Source: RI-153 sp963721725
GTDB taxonomy: Bacteria > Chloroflexota > Anaerolineae > Caldilineales > Caldilineaceae
Direction: 5' to 3'
Assembly (NCBI GenBank): GCA_963721725.1
Contig: CAVRLX010000004.1
Coordinates: 1-64,000 of the forward strand
Length of the DNA: 64,000 nucleotides
Both the position numbers and the translations under genes were made by a program. Under the pieces are notes generated by a model. The model was not told the DNA's origin and did not search any database. It saw nothing but the letters and a program-made list of their open reading frames with translations. Of the stretch, positions 16,171-24,905 are shown piece after piece. Within the stretch, counting starts at the first letter, position 1; the number at the start of each line of letters is the position of its first letter.

Positions 16171-16746
16171 CTCTCTTGCTTCCTGCACCTTCTTCGCCAC
16201 ATCGCCCACGCGGATCGTGCCCGCTTTTACGACCCGTGCGTTAATGCCGCGTAGGTGCAGTTCTTTGCCCACGGGGGAGTTGACGAAGAGCATGGCATCC
16301 AGCCCGAAGCGCGAAACGAACTTTTTGCAACCCGTGTGCGGTTCGGCGGTAACCTCGATCACGGCGTCGCCAAGGGCCAGTTGTGTACCCGGCGGCAAAT
16401 TATCGGCGCTCAAGTCAAGATCGAGAAAAAGTTGATCCCCGGCCAGATGCCAGCGATCTTTGTCCTGGGCAACGAGATCGATGAGGCGCGCATTGATAAT
16501 GTTGAGTTGCATGTCCGGGTGCGCCGATCCGTCTGCTGTGCGCGAACTGCCTCGCGCCCGCCAGTTGTCGCCCACCACGCCTTCTGTCAATGAAAGCTCG
16601 GCTTCTTCCAATATTTCGCGTTCTTCCACCTGGGGGCGGCGCACAATCAGCGCCAGTATGCCCTCGTCTTTGGGCGATTGGCGGATGTGATCCAGCCCGG
16701 CTTCCAGTTCGGCGGTGGTCAAGTGTTTTACAGCTGTGAGTGTCAT
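16147..16746 (-). CDS. MOSC domain protein
   Basis: A protein of about 199 residues with a MOSC domain (molybdenum cofactor sulfurase C-terminal-like beta-barrel), which binds or delivers sulfur for pterin-molybdenum enzymes. The pattern is visible in EGVVGDNWRARGSS, MQLNIINARLIDLVA, and the conserved Cys in TAEPHTGCKKFVSRFG, followed by GINARVVKAGTIRVGD. The start at 16746 (MTLTAVKHL) has AAAGGAAA in front. The open frame continues upstream into the HigA gene, but without family similarity. It sits inside the sugar ABC operon, to which it has no obvious functional link. The last few residues derive from the inverted repeat. Confidence 0.85.
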   Translation of the reverse strand: MTLTAVKHLTTAELEAGLDHIRQSPKDEGILALIVRRPQVEEREILEEAELSLTEGVVGDNWRARGSSRTADGSAHPDMQLNIINARLIDLVAQDKDRWHLAGDQLFLDLDLSADNLPPGTQLALGDAVIEVTAEPHTGCKKFVSRFGLDAMLFVNSPVGKELHLRGINARVVKAGTIRVGDVAKKVQEARERTMDGGR

Positions 16747-16816
16747 GGTTTGTTTTTCCTTTGTTGGACTAAAATTGACCAATAATACTGAATGTCCGAT
16801 TTGTGTGATTGATTGT

Positions 16817-17119
16817 TCACAAGGGGTCGTACACACTGACTTCGTGTTCTAGTCGTCCCGCCAGTCGATCTTTTTCCATCTCTAAATCATATCGAGTTTG
16901 TAAATTCATCCAGAATCGTTCGGAAAGCCCAAAATAGCGGGAGAGGCGTAGCGCTGTATCCGGCGTAATGGCGCGTTTTCCCTGCACGATCTCGTTGATG
17001 CGCCGCCGAGGGACGCCAATCTCCTTTGCCAACCGATACTGACTTAACTCCATGGGTTTGAGAAACTCTTCAGAGAGAATCTCGCCAGGATGAATGGGCT
17101 GTAACTTTTCTTCACTCAT
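16817..17119 (-). CDS. higA: HigA-type antitoxin (XRE family)
   Basis: A 100-residue helix-turn-helix protein of the HigA addiction-module group. It shows the typical opening PIHPGEILSEEFLKPM, the helix-turn-helix SQYRLAKEIGVPRRRINEIVQGKR, and SRYFGLSERFWMNLQTRYDLE. It neutralises the toxin encoded 11 bases upstream and probably represses the pair. The toxin-first order is usual for HigBA. It is placed between the genes of a sugar ABC operon, in the same direction, so it may also be read from that operon's promoter. Confidence 0.92.
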   Translation of the reverse strand: MSEEKLQPIHPGEILSEEFLKPMELSQYRLAKEIGVPRRRINEIVQGKRAITPDTALRLSRYFGLSERFWMNLQTRYDLEMEKDRLAGRLEHEVSVYDPL

Positions 17120-17130
17120 TGGAGATCCTT

Positions 17131-17412
17131 TCAGTGATAGTCCACGATCTCAACCTCATAAACATCGCCCTCGCGCCATTTGAAACAAATTCTCCACTGG
17201 CGGTTAATGCGAATGCTATGCTGCCCTTCCCGATCTCCAAAGAGACGTTCAAGATGGTTGGAGGGTGGAATACGCAGATCGTCAATCACCTCTGCTGCGT
17301 CCAACACTTCAAGCTTGATCCTGGCTCTGTGTTGAATGTCATGAGGCAGACGTCGTGAAAACTCACGATGAAAGATACGTTCGGTCTCTCGATCCGCAAA
17401 ACTCTTGATCAT
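17131..17412 (-). CDS. higB: HigB-type toxin (RelE superfamily)
   Basis: A 93-residue basic protein starting MIKSFADRETERIFHRE, the hallmark opening of HigB/RelE-like plasmid maintenance toxins. It continues with RIPPSNHLERLFGDREGQHSIRIN split by the expected turns, and ends with RICFKWREGDVYEVEIVDYH-like strands. HigB toxins are ribosome-dependent mRNA nucleases. The conserved Arg-rich core around HSIRINRQWRICFKW is intact. The ATG at 17412 is selected on family length. It precedes higA by 11 bases and follows the permease gene by about 45 bases. Confidence 0.92.
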   Translation of the reverse strand: MIKSFADRETERIFHREFSRRLPHDIQHRARIKLEVLDAAEVIDDLRIPPSNHLERLFGDREGQHSIRINRQWRICFKWREGDVYEVEIVDYH

Positions 17413-17456
17413 GGCAAAAGCGTAACGCCAAACGTCACCAAATGCAAGCAGAATTT

Positions 17457-18497
17457 CTACCTCTCCGCAGCGGTCTGCGGTCGGTCGTCCGCCGTCCGTC
17501 TGCACGCCCACAGCGTGCGCAGCCGCTCCAGGATCACGGCATCGCTGGCAACGGCGATCAGGATCAGCAGCCCCAAAATGGCATCGCGCCAGAACTCGCT
17601 GATCTCGGCCCAGCGCAGCAGGCTCTGCTCCAGCGTGGCGATCAACACCGTGCCTAACAGCGCGCCAAACATGGTTCCGGAGCCGCCGAAAATGTTGACC
17701 CCGCCCACCACCACCGCCGCCACCACTTGTAGTTCCAGCCCCTGCCCGGCCACCACGGTGATGTTACCAAAGCGGGCCAGGAACATAAACCCGGCCAGCC
17801 CCGCCAACGCGCCGTTGATGCCATAGGCCAGCAACACCGTGCGCTGCACCGGCAGCCCGGCAAAGACGGCCCCCTCCGGGTTGGATCCAATCGCATAGAG
17901 CCGACGGCCAAAGGGCAGATAGGTGAGCAAAAGCTGAAAGATCACCACCACCGCAATTGCCACGCCCACCATCAGCCGAATATCCACACCGCCAATGGAG
18001 ACGAGATTTTGCTGCGGCATGTTGATGATCCACTCTGGCAGCGAAGCCGTGATCACCGTCTGCGCGCCGGAATAGCTTACCAGCAAGGTGCGATAGATTG
18101 CCAGCGTGCCCAGCGTGGTGATAATGGCGGGCACACGCCCATAGGCGATCAACAGCCCGTTGATCCCGCCCATAAGCGCGCCCACGACGACAGCCAACAG
18201 GATAACCACAGTCCAGTGCAGATCGTTATTGGCGGCCAGTTGTGTGCCCACGAAATAGGCAGTGAAGCCCACAATCGACCCCACCGAGAGATCGATATTG
18301 CGGGTCAGCACAATCAAGGTCTGCCCCACGGCCATCACCGCCAGGATCGCCACGCTGGTGGAGATGCGCGTAAAGGTGCGCGCTTGAAAGTAATTGTCGA
18401 TCTGCGAGCCAAAAAAGAGCACGGCCAGCCCGATCAAGAGCACCAGACTCAGTTCCCGCACCTGCTCCGGGCGCATGCGCCGCCGTAACCAGTCCAT
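17457..18497 (-). CDS. Sugar ABC transporter permease (RhaP-like)
   Basis: A membrane protein of about 346 residues, paralogous to the permease at 15064. It has many hydrophobic segments and the signatures AVGQTLIVLTRNIDLSVGS and GGVNIFGGSGTMFGALLG. The ATG at 18497 (MDWLRRRMRPEQ) fits the family. The open frame upstream runs through the 124-bp tandem repeat and should be ignored. The C-terminal tail (CRRTADDRPQTAAER) is hydrophilic and comes from CGGTCTGCGGTCGG-like word repeats. It is the first of the two permeases after the ATPase gene and is followed by higBA. Confidence 0.88.
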   Translation of the reverse strand: MDWLRRRMRPEQVRELSLVLLIGLAVLFFGSQIDNYFQARTFTRISTSVAILAVMAVGQTLIVLTRNIDLSVGSIVGFTAYFVGTQLAANNDLHWTVVILLAVVVGALMGGINGLLIAYGRVPAIITTLGTLAIYRTLLVSYSGAQTVITASLPEWIINMPQQNLVSIGGVDIRLMVGVAIAVVVIFQLLLTYLPFGRRLYAIGSNPEGAVFAGLPVQRTVLLAYGINGALAGLAGFMFLARFGNITVVAGQGLELQVVAAVVVGGVNIFGGSGTMFGALLGTVLIATLEQSLLRWAEISEFWRDAILGLLILIAVASDAVILERLRTLWACRRTADDRPQTAAER

Positions 18498-18514
18498 AGA
18501 TTCCCCCAAATTTT

Positions 18515-18762
18515 CCAGAAGTGATCCGCAGATTTCGCAGATTGCGCAGATTTCAGAGAGCAGATGTTTGCCATTTGGTATTGGCAAATCGCTTGTATTC
18601 GAGTGAGCGTTTGCCAAAATTGAGCAACAGACCAACCTCCAGAAGTGATCCGCAGATTTCGCAGATTGCGCAGATTTCAGAGAGCAGAAGATTGCCATTT
18701 GGTATTGGCAAATCGCTTGTATTCGAGTGAACTTTTGCCAAAATTGAGCAAGAGACCAACCT
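18515..18762. repeat. Tandem duplication, two 124-bp units
   Basis: Unit 18515-18638 and unit 18639-18762 both start CCAGAAGTGATCCGCAG and end GACCAACCT, with only a handful of differences (for example CAGATGTTTGCC versus CAGAAGATTGCC). Each unit contains ATCCGCAGATTTCGCAGATT-like words and a copy of the last 29 codons or so of the GxxExxY gene. The unit at 18639 is the in-frame end of that gene; the other is a free-standing duplicate of its 3' end. Confidence 0.9.
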
Positions 18763-19072
18763 CAAATCGGGTTGCTTTGAGATAATTGAGGATTTGGGCA
18801 TCCTCGACCCCGCTTAAGGCGGAGATGGCTTTGAGTTCAACAATGACAGAGTCAAAACAGATGAAATCGGCTCGATAGAGGGTCGCAAGTTGTGTGCCTT
18901 TGTAAGAAATTGGAATCGCCGACTCATGCACAAAAGGAATGCTGCGAGCGGCAAGCTCCACAGCCAGCGCTTCATGATAGACCGCTTCCAAAAATCCGCT
19001 GCCCAACTCCCGATGAACCTCCATCGCCGCCCCGATAATCGCAAACGTTCTTGGATCTCGTATCTGGTTCAT
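18677..19072 (-). CDS. GxxExxY protein (PDDEXK-like nuclease family)
   Basis: A 131-residue protein of the GxxExxY family. The name-giving motif is seen as GFLEAVY at about residue 25. Downstream come RADFICFDSVIVELKA, with the D...E-x-K pattern of PD-(D/E)XK nucleases, and the closing LLLNFGKSSLEYKRF. The biological role of the family is not established. Such genes are commonly surrounded by TCTGCGGATCTGCG-type words, which are present here on both sides (18520-18560 and 19086-19145). It sits between the ATPase and permease genes of the sugar operon. Its 3' end is duplicated in tandem. Confidence 0.87.
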   Translation of the reverse strand: MNQIRDPRTFAIIGAAMEVHRELGSGFLEAVYHEALAVELAARSIPFVHESAIPISYKGTQLATLYRADFICFDSVIVELKAISALSGVEDAQILNYLKATRFEVGLLLNFGKSSLEYKRFANTKWQSSAL

Positions 19073-19143
19073 CTTTTAAAGCTTCTGAAAAAATCTGCGG
19101 AATCTGCGAAATCTGCGGATAAAGACTCTGGAAAAATCTGCGG

Positions 19144-20631
19144 TTACCCCATCGCCGCCGTGAGGATGCGCTCTTGCGTGGCCTCGGCGCGGTCGAAGAT
19201 GCCCATCTGCCGCCCTTCGCGCATCACCAGAATGCGGTCGCTCATGGCGAGCACTTCGGGCATGTCCGACGAGATCAGGATGATGCCCAGCCCTTCTTCG
19301 GCCAGGTCGGCGATCATCTGATGGACCTCGGCCTTTGCGCCCACGTCGATGCCCCGTGTCGGTTCGTCCAAAATGAGCAACTTGGGATGGGTATTGAGCC
19401 ACTTGCTCAGCACTACTTTTTGCTGATTGCCGCCAGAGAGCTTGCCCGCCTCCAAATGCACCGACGGGGCACGGATGGAGAGTCGCTGCCGATACTTTTC
19501 GGCGGTGGCGATCTCGGCGCGGCGGTTGATCAGCCCCAGGCCCGACGTGTATTGGCGTAACATGGGCAGTGTGATGTTGGTGGCAATCGACATGGGCAGT
19601 GTCAGTCCCAAGTGGCGGCGATCTTCGGTGACATAGGCGATGCCCAGGCGCATGGCCTCTTGGGGCGAGCGAATCGAGACCGACTGCCCGTGCAAATCGA
19701 CCGTGCCCGCGTCTGCCGGTTCCACGCCAAAGAGCGCCAGCCCCACATCTGTGCGCCGCGCCCCCACCAGCCCGGCAAAGCCCAACACCTCGCCGGCGTG
19801 GACGTCGAAACTGACATCCCGAAATGCGCCGCTTTTGCCCAAGCCCTGCACGGCCAAAATGCGCTGGCCGCGTTCCGTGTGCGGGCGCACGAAAAACTCG
19901 CCCAGTTGCCGCCCCACCATGTCGCGGATGGCGCTTTCCGCCGTCACCTCGGCGCGCAGTTTGGACGAGATAAACTGCCCGTCGCGCAGCACCGTCACCC
20001 GATCCGAGATGGCAAAGACCTCTTCCATGCGGTGGCTGATGAAGAGAATGGCGACGCCCTGGCTGCGCAGTGTATGGGCCAGTTTGAAAAGTTGCTCCAC
20101 CTCGTGGGCCGAAAGCGACGCCGTCGGCTCGTCCATAATCAAGACCCGCACTTGTAACGAAATCGCTTTGGCGATCTCCACGGCCTGTTGCTGGGCCAAC
20201 GTCAGCCCGCGCGCCGGACTGCGCACATCGAGATGCACATCCAGCTTGTCCAGGATGGCCTCGGCCTCGCGGATCATCTGTCCCCAGTTGACGAAGATCC
20301 CGCGCTGGCGGTGGCTGATGAAGATATTTTCGGCTACGTTGAGATCCGGGAAGATCATCGGCTCTTGGTGAATGGCGGCGATGCCGTGGGCCTGGGCTTC
20401 AATCGGGCTGTTAATATGGATGGGCTGACCATCAAGCAGCATCTCGCCTGTGTCCGGCTTGTGGATGCCGGTCATGATCTTGATCAGGGTGGATTTGCCC
20501 GCGCCGTTCTCGCCCAAGAGCGCGTGGATCTCGCCGGGATAGAGCGTCAGATCGACGCCATCCAGCGCCTGGGTCATATCGAAACGTTTAGAGACGCCGC
20601 GCATCTCCAATACAGGGAGCGAGTCTGGCAT
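19144..20631 (-). CDS. Sugar ABC transporter ATPase, double cassette (RhaT/RbsA-like)
   Basis: A 495-residue protein with two ATP-binding cassettes. The first has Walker A GENGAGKST, signature-like LTLAQQQAVEIAKA and Walker B LIMDEPTASLS. The second has a degenerate P-loop (GLVGARRTDVG), signature LSGGNQQKVVLSKW and LILDEPTRGIDVG, as is normal for RbsA/RhaT/LsrA. It powers uptake through the two permeases of this operon. The ATG at 20631 is about 30 bases after a predicted promoter. A longer open frame upstream crosses that promoter and is not used. It is the first gene of the operon. Confidence 0.92.
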   Translation of the reverse strand: MPDSLPVLEMRGVSKRFDMTQALDGVDLTLYPGEIHALLGENGAGKSTLIKIMTGIHKPDTGEMLLDGQPIHINSPIEAQAHGIAAIHQEPMIFPDLNVAENIFISHRQRGIFVNWGQMIREAEAILDKLDVHLDVRSPARGLTLAQQQAVEIAKAISLQVRVLIMDEPTASLSAHEVEQLFKLAHTLRSQGVAILFISHRMEEVFAISDRVTVLRDGQFISSKLRAEVTAESAIRDMVGRQLGEFFVRPHTERGQRILAVQGLGKSGAFRDVSFDVHAGEVLGFAGLVGARRTDVGLALFGVEPADAGTVDLHGQSVSIRSPQEAMRLGIAYVTEDRRHLGLTLPMSIATNITLPMLRQYTSGLGLINRRAEIATAEKYRQRLSIRAPSVHLEAGKLSGGNQQKVVLSKWLNTHPKLLILDEPTRGIDVGAKAEVHQMIADLAEEGLGIILISSDMPEVLAMSDRILVMREGRQMGIFDRAEATQERILTAAMG

Positions 20632-20665
20632 GGTCACCGTCCACAAGAAAAGGGGTAGAGCGTTC

Positions 20666-20695
20666 AGTATAGAGGCAAGGCAAGGGCGGGCGCAA
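20666..20695 (-). promoter_or_regulatory. Probable promoter of the sugar ABC operon
   Basis: On the minus strand, TTGCGC (20690-20695) and TATACT (20666-20671) are spaced by 18 bases. The start would be near 20660, about 30 bases ahead of the ATPase ATG. Confidence 0.5.
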
Positions 20696-20826
20696 GTTGC
20701 TTTGCGCCAAAGGATATAGGTTCCTCCCATCGCCATAATTTCGTACCCGGCTTGGGAGAATGGGCGGGCCGTGATAGGATGGGCAGGCCAACATTGATCC
20801 TTCCCCTTCCGTGAAAGGAAAAGCCG

Positions 20827-22323
20827 ATGCGTGCCATTATGGTCATGTTCGATTCTCTTAACCGGCGCATGTTGCCGCCCTATGGCTGCGCGCCCAGCGA
20901 GCACCCAATCCACGCCCCGAATTTTACCCGGCTGGCCGAGCGCACTGTCACCTTTGACAACTGCTACGTGGGCAGTATGCCGTGTATGCCCGCCCGCCGC
21001 GAATTGCACACGGGGCGCTACAATTTTCTGCACCGCAGTTGGGGGCCTATCGAGCCGTTTGATCAATCCATGCCGCAACTATTGCAAGAGAACGGCGTCT
21101 ACACCCATTTAAGCACCGACCATTATCACTATTTCGAAGATGGCGGGGCCACTTATCACAACCGCTACACCACATGGGATTTTCACCGCGGCCAGGAGGG
21201 TGATCCCTGGTGGGGACAGGTGGCGGAGCCGGAGATCCCCGAAAGCGTGGCCCCGCGCCAGACCAAAATGTGGCGGCAGGATTGGGTGAACCGCGCCTTC
21301 ATGCGCCGCGAAGAAGAGCAGCCACAGCCGCGCACCTTCGCCGCTGGCGTCGACTTCATCCGCCGCAACGCCAACGAGGACAACTGGTATCTTCAGATCG
21401 AGACGTTCGATCCGCACGAGCCGTTCTTCAGCCAGCAGCACTATAAAGATCTCTATCCCCACGACTACACCGGACGCCACTTTGATTGGCCGCTCTATCG
21501 TAAAGTGGAGGAATCGCCCGACGAGGCGGCCCATCTGCGCTATGAATACATGGCGCTGCTGAGCATGTGTGATCATTATATGGGGGTGATTCTCAACCTC
21601 ATGGACACGCTCAATTTGTGGGAAGATACCATGCTGATTGTCTGCACGGATCATGGCTTCTTTTTGGGCGAGCATGATTGGTGGGCCAAAAATAACATGC
21701 CACTGTGGAGCGAAGTCGCCAACACGCCGCTCTTTGTCTGGGACCCACGCAGCCGCAAAGCCGGCGAACGCCGCGATCAACTGGTGCAGATGATCGATTT
21801 TCCGGCCACGGTGTTGGACTTTTTCGGCGTGGAGCAGCCAGCCGCTATGCGCGGCGTTCCCCTGGGCGAGACCATTGCCCACAATGCCCCCACACGGGAG
21901 GCTGCGCTCTTTGGCTATCATGGCGGCCCCGTCAACGTCACCGATGGGCGCTATGTCTACATGCGCGCCGCTGCCGACGACAATACACCGCTTTACGAGT
22001 ACACACTGATGCCCACACATATGAACCGGCTGTTTGGCCCAGATGAGCTGCAAACGTGGAAGCAGCATCCCGGCTTTTCGTTTACTCAGGGCTGCCCGGT
22101 GATGCAGATCCCAGGGCGGGGCGCGCACGTGGCAAAGACGGTCCACGAACATGGCAATCTGCTCTATGATCTGGAGACCGACCCCGCCCAGAAAAATCCG
22201 CTGGCTGATGGTGAGGTCGAAGCGCGCATGATCGCGCACCTGCGTCGCTTGATGGAAGAAAATGAGTCCCCGGCGGAACAGTATACGCGACTGGGGTTGG
22301 TGGAGGAGACGGTGGGGAGCTAA
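20827..22323 (+). CDS. Sulfatase family protein
   Basis: A 498-residue member of the sulfatase/alkaline phosphatase superfamily, which hydrolyses sulfate esters. Metal-binding Asp is in MVMFDSLNR (Asp9). The activating motif is C53-M-P-A-R57 in SMPCMPARRELHTGR, so the catalytic residue would be formylglycine made from cysteine by an FGE-type or anaerobic maturase. Later motifs include DPHEPFF and CTDHGFFLGEHDWW. No signal peptide is present, so it acts in the cytoplasm or on imported sugars. It is divergent from the sugar ABC operon (about 195 bases between starts), so uptake of a sulfated or deoxy sugar is a plausible link. Confidence 0.9.
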   Translation: MRAIMVMFDSLNRRMLPPYGCAPSEHPIHAPNFTRLAERTVTFDNCYVGSMPCMPARRELHTGRYNFLHRSWGPIEPFDQSMPQLLQENGVYTHLSTDHYHYFEDGGATYHNRYTTWDFHRGQEGDPWWGQVAEPEIPESVAPRQTKMWRQDWVNRAFMRREEEQPQPRTFAAGVDFIRRNANEDNWYLQIETFDPHEPFFSQQHYKDLYPHDYTGRHFDWPLYRKVEESPDEAAHLRYEYMALLSMCDHYMGVILNLMDTLNLWEDTMLIVCTDHGFFLGEHDWWAKNNMPLWSEVANTPLFVWDPRSRKAGERRDQLVQMIDFPATVLDFFGVEQPAAMRGVPLGETIAHNAPTREAALFGYHGGPVNVTDGRYVYMRAAADDNTPLYEYTLMPTHMNRLFGPDELQTWKQHPGFSFTQGCPVMQIPGRGAHVAKTVHEHGNLLYDLETDPAQKNPLADGEVEARMIAHLRRLMEENESPAEQYTRLGLVEETVGS

Positions 22324-22329
22324 TCATGC

Positions 22330-22365
22330 GAGCGGGGGATTGGTTGCGCAACCAATCCCCCGCTC
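22330..22365. terminator. Hairpin between sulfatase and giant gene (convergent)
   Basis: A perfect 36-base palindrome (GAGCGGGGGATTGGTTGC and its complement). It lies 6 bases after the sulfatase stop and 6 bases after the stop of the giant gene on the other strand. The plus side is followed by CTCTGTCT. Confidence 0.75.
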
Positions 22366-22371
22366 CTCTGT

Positions 22372-24905
22372 CTACGGTGTAAATTTATCCTCAAAAGCGC
22401 CAATGCGGTTGAGGGCACGCATGATCACAAAGATCGTGCCTGTGTTGGGATCGACCGCCAGCGTAAAGGGATCGGCTCCTGTGGAAATGGTACTAACCAC
22501 CATGTTACGGTGGCTGCCGATGACGCTGACCGTATTGGCGGCGCTGTTGGCGTTAAAGACATTGCCCGTCAGCGGGTTGATTACCAGCCCCGTGCCGCCC
22601 ACATCCGGGCTATGCAGCAGCCCGCCGCTATCCACAGGCACGCTGGCAAGCTTCACCAATCTGGAGCGCGCTTTCCTTTTGATAGACATTCACAAACCAG
22701 CCGTTGGGCGCGTGATAGACCACATAGAGCTTGCGATTGATGGGGTTATAGGCAGCCTCAAACGGCACGCCCCGATTGCCTATACTCCAGTTGACCCCGT
22801 CGGCGCGCCATTCTCCGCTCTGGCGAGTGAGTACGCGAACTGTTGCCAGCATCGCGGTGGGTCGCGATGACCTGATTATTGACCGTATCTACGGCCAAGC
22901 CATACACCCCCGGCCCCGTGGACACAAGCTGGCGGAATGATGTGCCTTGAATAAAGGCGACCCCGCCCGCACTGCGCACAACCACGGCCACGGTGTCCAG
23001 ATCGGGCAATAGCGCCATAATCGCAGCTTGGCTGCCCACGCCGATCTGGGCTATTACATCCAGGGTGGTGGCATCATAGACCCAGACATCCCCGCTGCTG
23101 AAGTTACTCACATAGATGCGGTTGGTAGCTTCGTTGATCACTACGTCCCAGGGTTCCGCCCCGGTGGGTGCGGTCTGCACCGTGTGGGCATCTGCCCCAT
23201 CCAATTTGAGCAGTTGGTTGGTATCCCGGCTTACCATGTACAGCGCCTTCTGGCCGCTGTGATACGCGATCCCCTTGGGATGGCGGGCGTCCACTGCACA
23301 GCCATCCGGCAACCCGCACAACGAAACCGGCAAGTTCACCACAGGCGGGGTTGGCGTCACTGTTGGAACCGGTGTCGGGACCGGGGTTGAGGCTGGCTGA
23401 TCGGAGCCAAGTGGTTTGCCCTGAATCAAAGGCAGATAGATCATCTGCGTACTGGACGAGACGACGACAGCCTCGGAGTCGCCCGGAATCACATGCTCAT
23501 TGCCTGCCCCGTCGATAACGGTGCCCAACGTTGCTACATTGCTAATCGTCCCTTCGTCGAGAATGCGGAACTCCACATTGAAGCTGACCGTTTGGCCGGG
23601 GGCAATATCGCCCAGGTCCAGCGTAATATCGTCCCAGTAAAGATAGCCCTTGTCCGCAATCTTGGTCTGTTCTGGAGTGCGTAGATCGGACGAGACAAAT
23701 TCCATCGCGTTGCTAGGATAGATATCATAGACAGGTACTTTGGTGAGCGGTGTGTTACCCTCGTTGGTCACCTCAATCACAAAACTGAGTAAGGAGTTGC
23801 GCATTACACGCGCCTCCATGCCGGCGGGGGCGCCATTCACTTTCTTGACCAGATGCGCAATGGGCGTAGATGTTGTCATGGGTGTGGCCGTGACAGATGG
23901 TGTTGCGGTTGCCGTTGGCGTCCTCGTTGCGGTTGCCGTTGGCGTTTTCGTCACGGTTGCTGTCGGTGTAGCTGTAAATGTCGGCGTCGGCGTAAACGTC
24001 GGTGTAAACGTCGGCGTAGCCGTTGGCACAGGCACTAGGCCCGCGTCCAAGTGAACATGCTGTCCATATGGTGAAACTTGGATCATGCCGACAATGCCGC
24101 TGGTCGGATCAGCATCGCTATCGAGTGTATCTTCTGTCTTATTCATAGGAGAGAAGACATAACCACTCGGCGCTTCAAAGCGTAACAGATAGTCACCAGG
24201 CGCTAGGTTGTCAAACCGATAGGAGCCATCGCTACCGCTTTGTACATGCAGGACAGAGCGCTCAGGCTGCCGTTCCAAATAGACATCTACTCCGGCCATC
24301 CCCGACTCGTTCTCATCCTGAATCCCGTTACCGTTAGCATCGAACCAGGTCCTGTCGCCCACCATCCCCACCGGGATAGGCGTGGCCGTCGGCGTAGGCG
24401 TTACCGTCGGTGTGGCAGAGCTGGTCATGGTTACCGTCGGCGTGGCCGTGGGGGTACGGGTTGCCGTCGGTGTAGCAGAACTAGTCATGGTTACCGTCGG
24501 CGTCGCAGTTGGCGTATGTGTCGGCGTGGACGTGGCCGTCGACGTATGCGTTACCGTTGGTGTGGCAGAGCTAGTCATGGTTACCGTCGGCGTGACCGTC
24601 GGAACCGGTGTGTTGGTCGGCGTGTTCGTCGGCGTGTTTGTCACCGTCGGCGTGGCCGTCGGAACCGCTGTGTTGGTCGGCGTGTTCGTCGGCGTGTTGG
24701 TAACCGTCGGCGTGTCCGTTGGGACCGGTGTGTTGGTCGGCGTGTTCGTCGGCGTGTTTGTAATCGTCGGCGTGGCCGTCGGCACCGCTGTGTTGGTCGG
24801 CGTGTTCGTCGGCGTGTTGGTAACCGTCGGCGTGGCTGTTGGAACCGCTGTGTTGGTCGGCGTATTCGTCGGTGTATTGGTCACCGTCGGCGTGGCTGTC
24901 GGCAC
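22372..24905 (-). CDS. Giant surface protein, C-terminal segment (frameshifted)
   Basis: The C-terminal part of the giant gene. In order it holds Thr-Pro repeats, one SdrD-B-like domain (VGDRTWFDANGNGIQDENES, Gly-Ser-Asp-Gly-Ser-Tyr pattern), a Thr/Pro/Val linker, a DUF11-like beta domain (LVKKVNGAPAG...VTNEGNTPL), and a YVTN/NHL-type beta propeller with repeats such as NEATNRIYVSNFSSGDVWV and NPLTGNVFNANSAANTVSV. The protein sequence changes frame near 22850 and again near 22670 but keeps making sense, ending in RIGAFEDKFTP at 22372. It is most likely an extracellular adhesin or structural protein. There is no sortase motif or clear C-terminal anchor. Confidence 0.7.
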
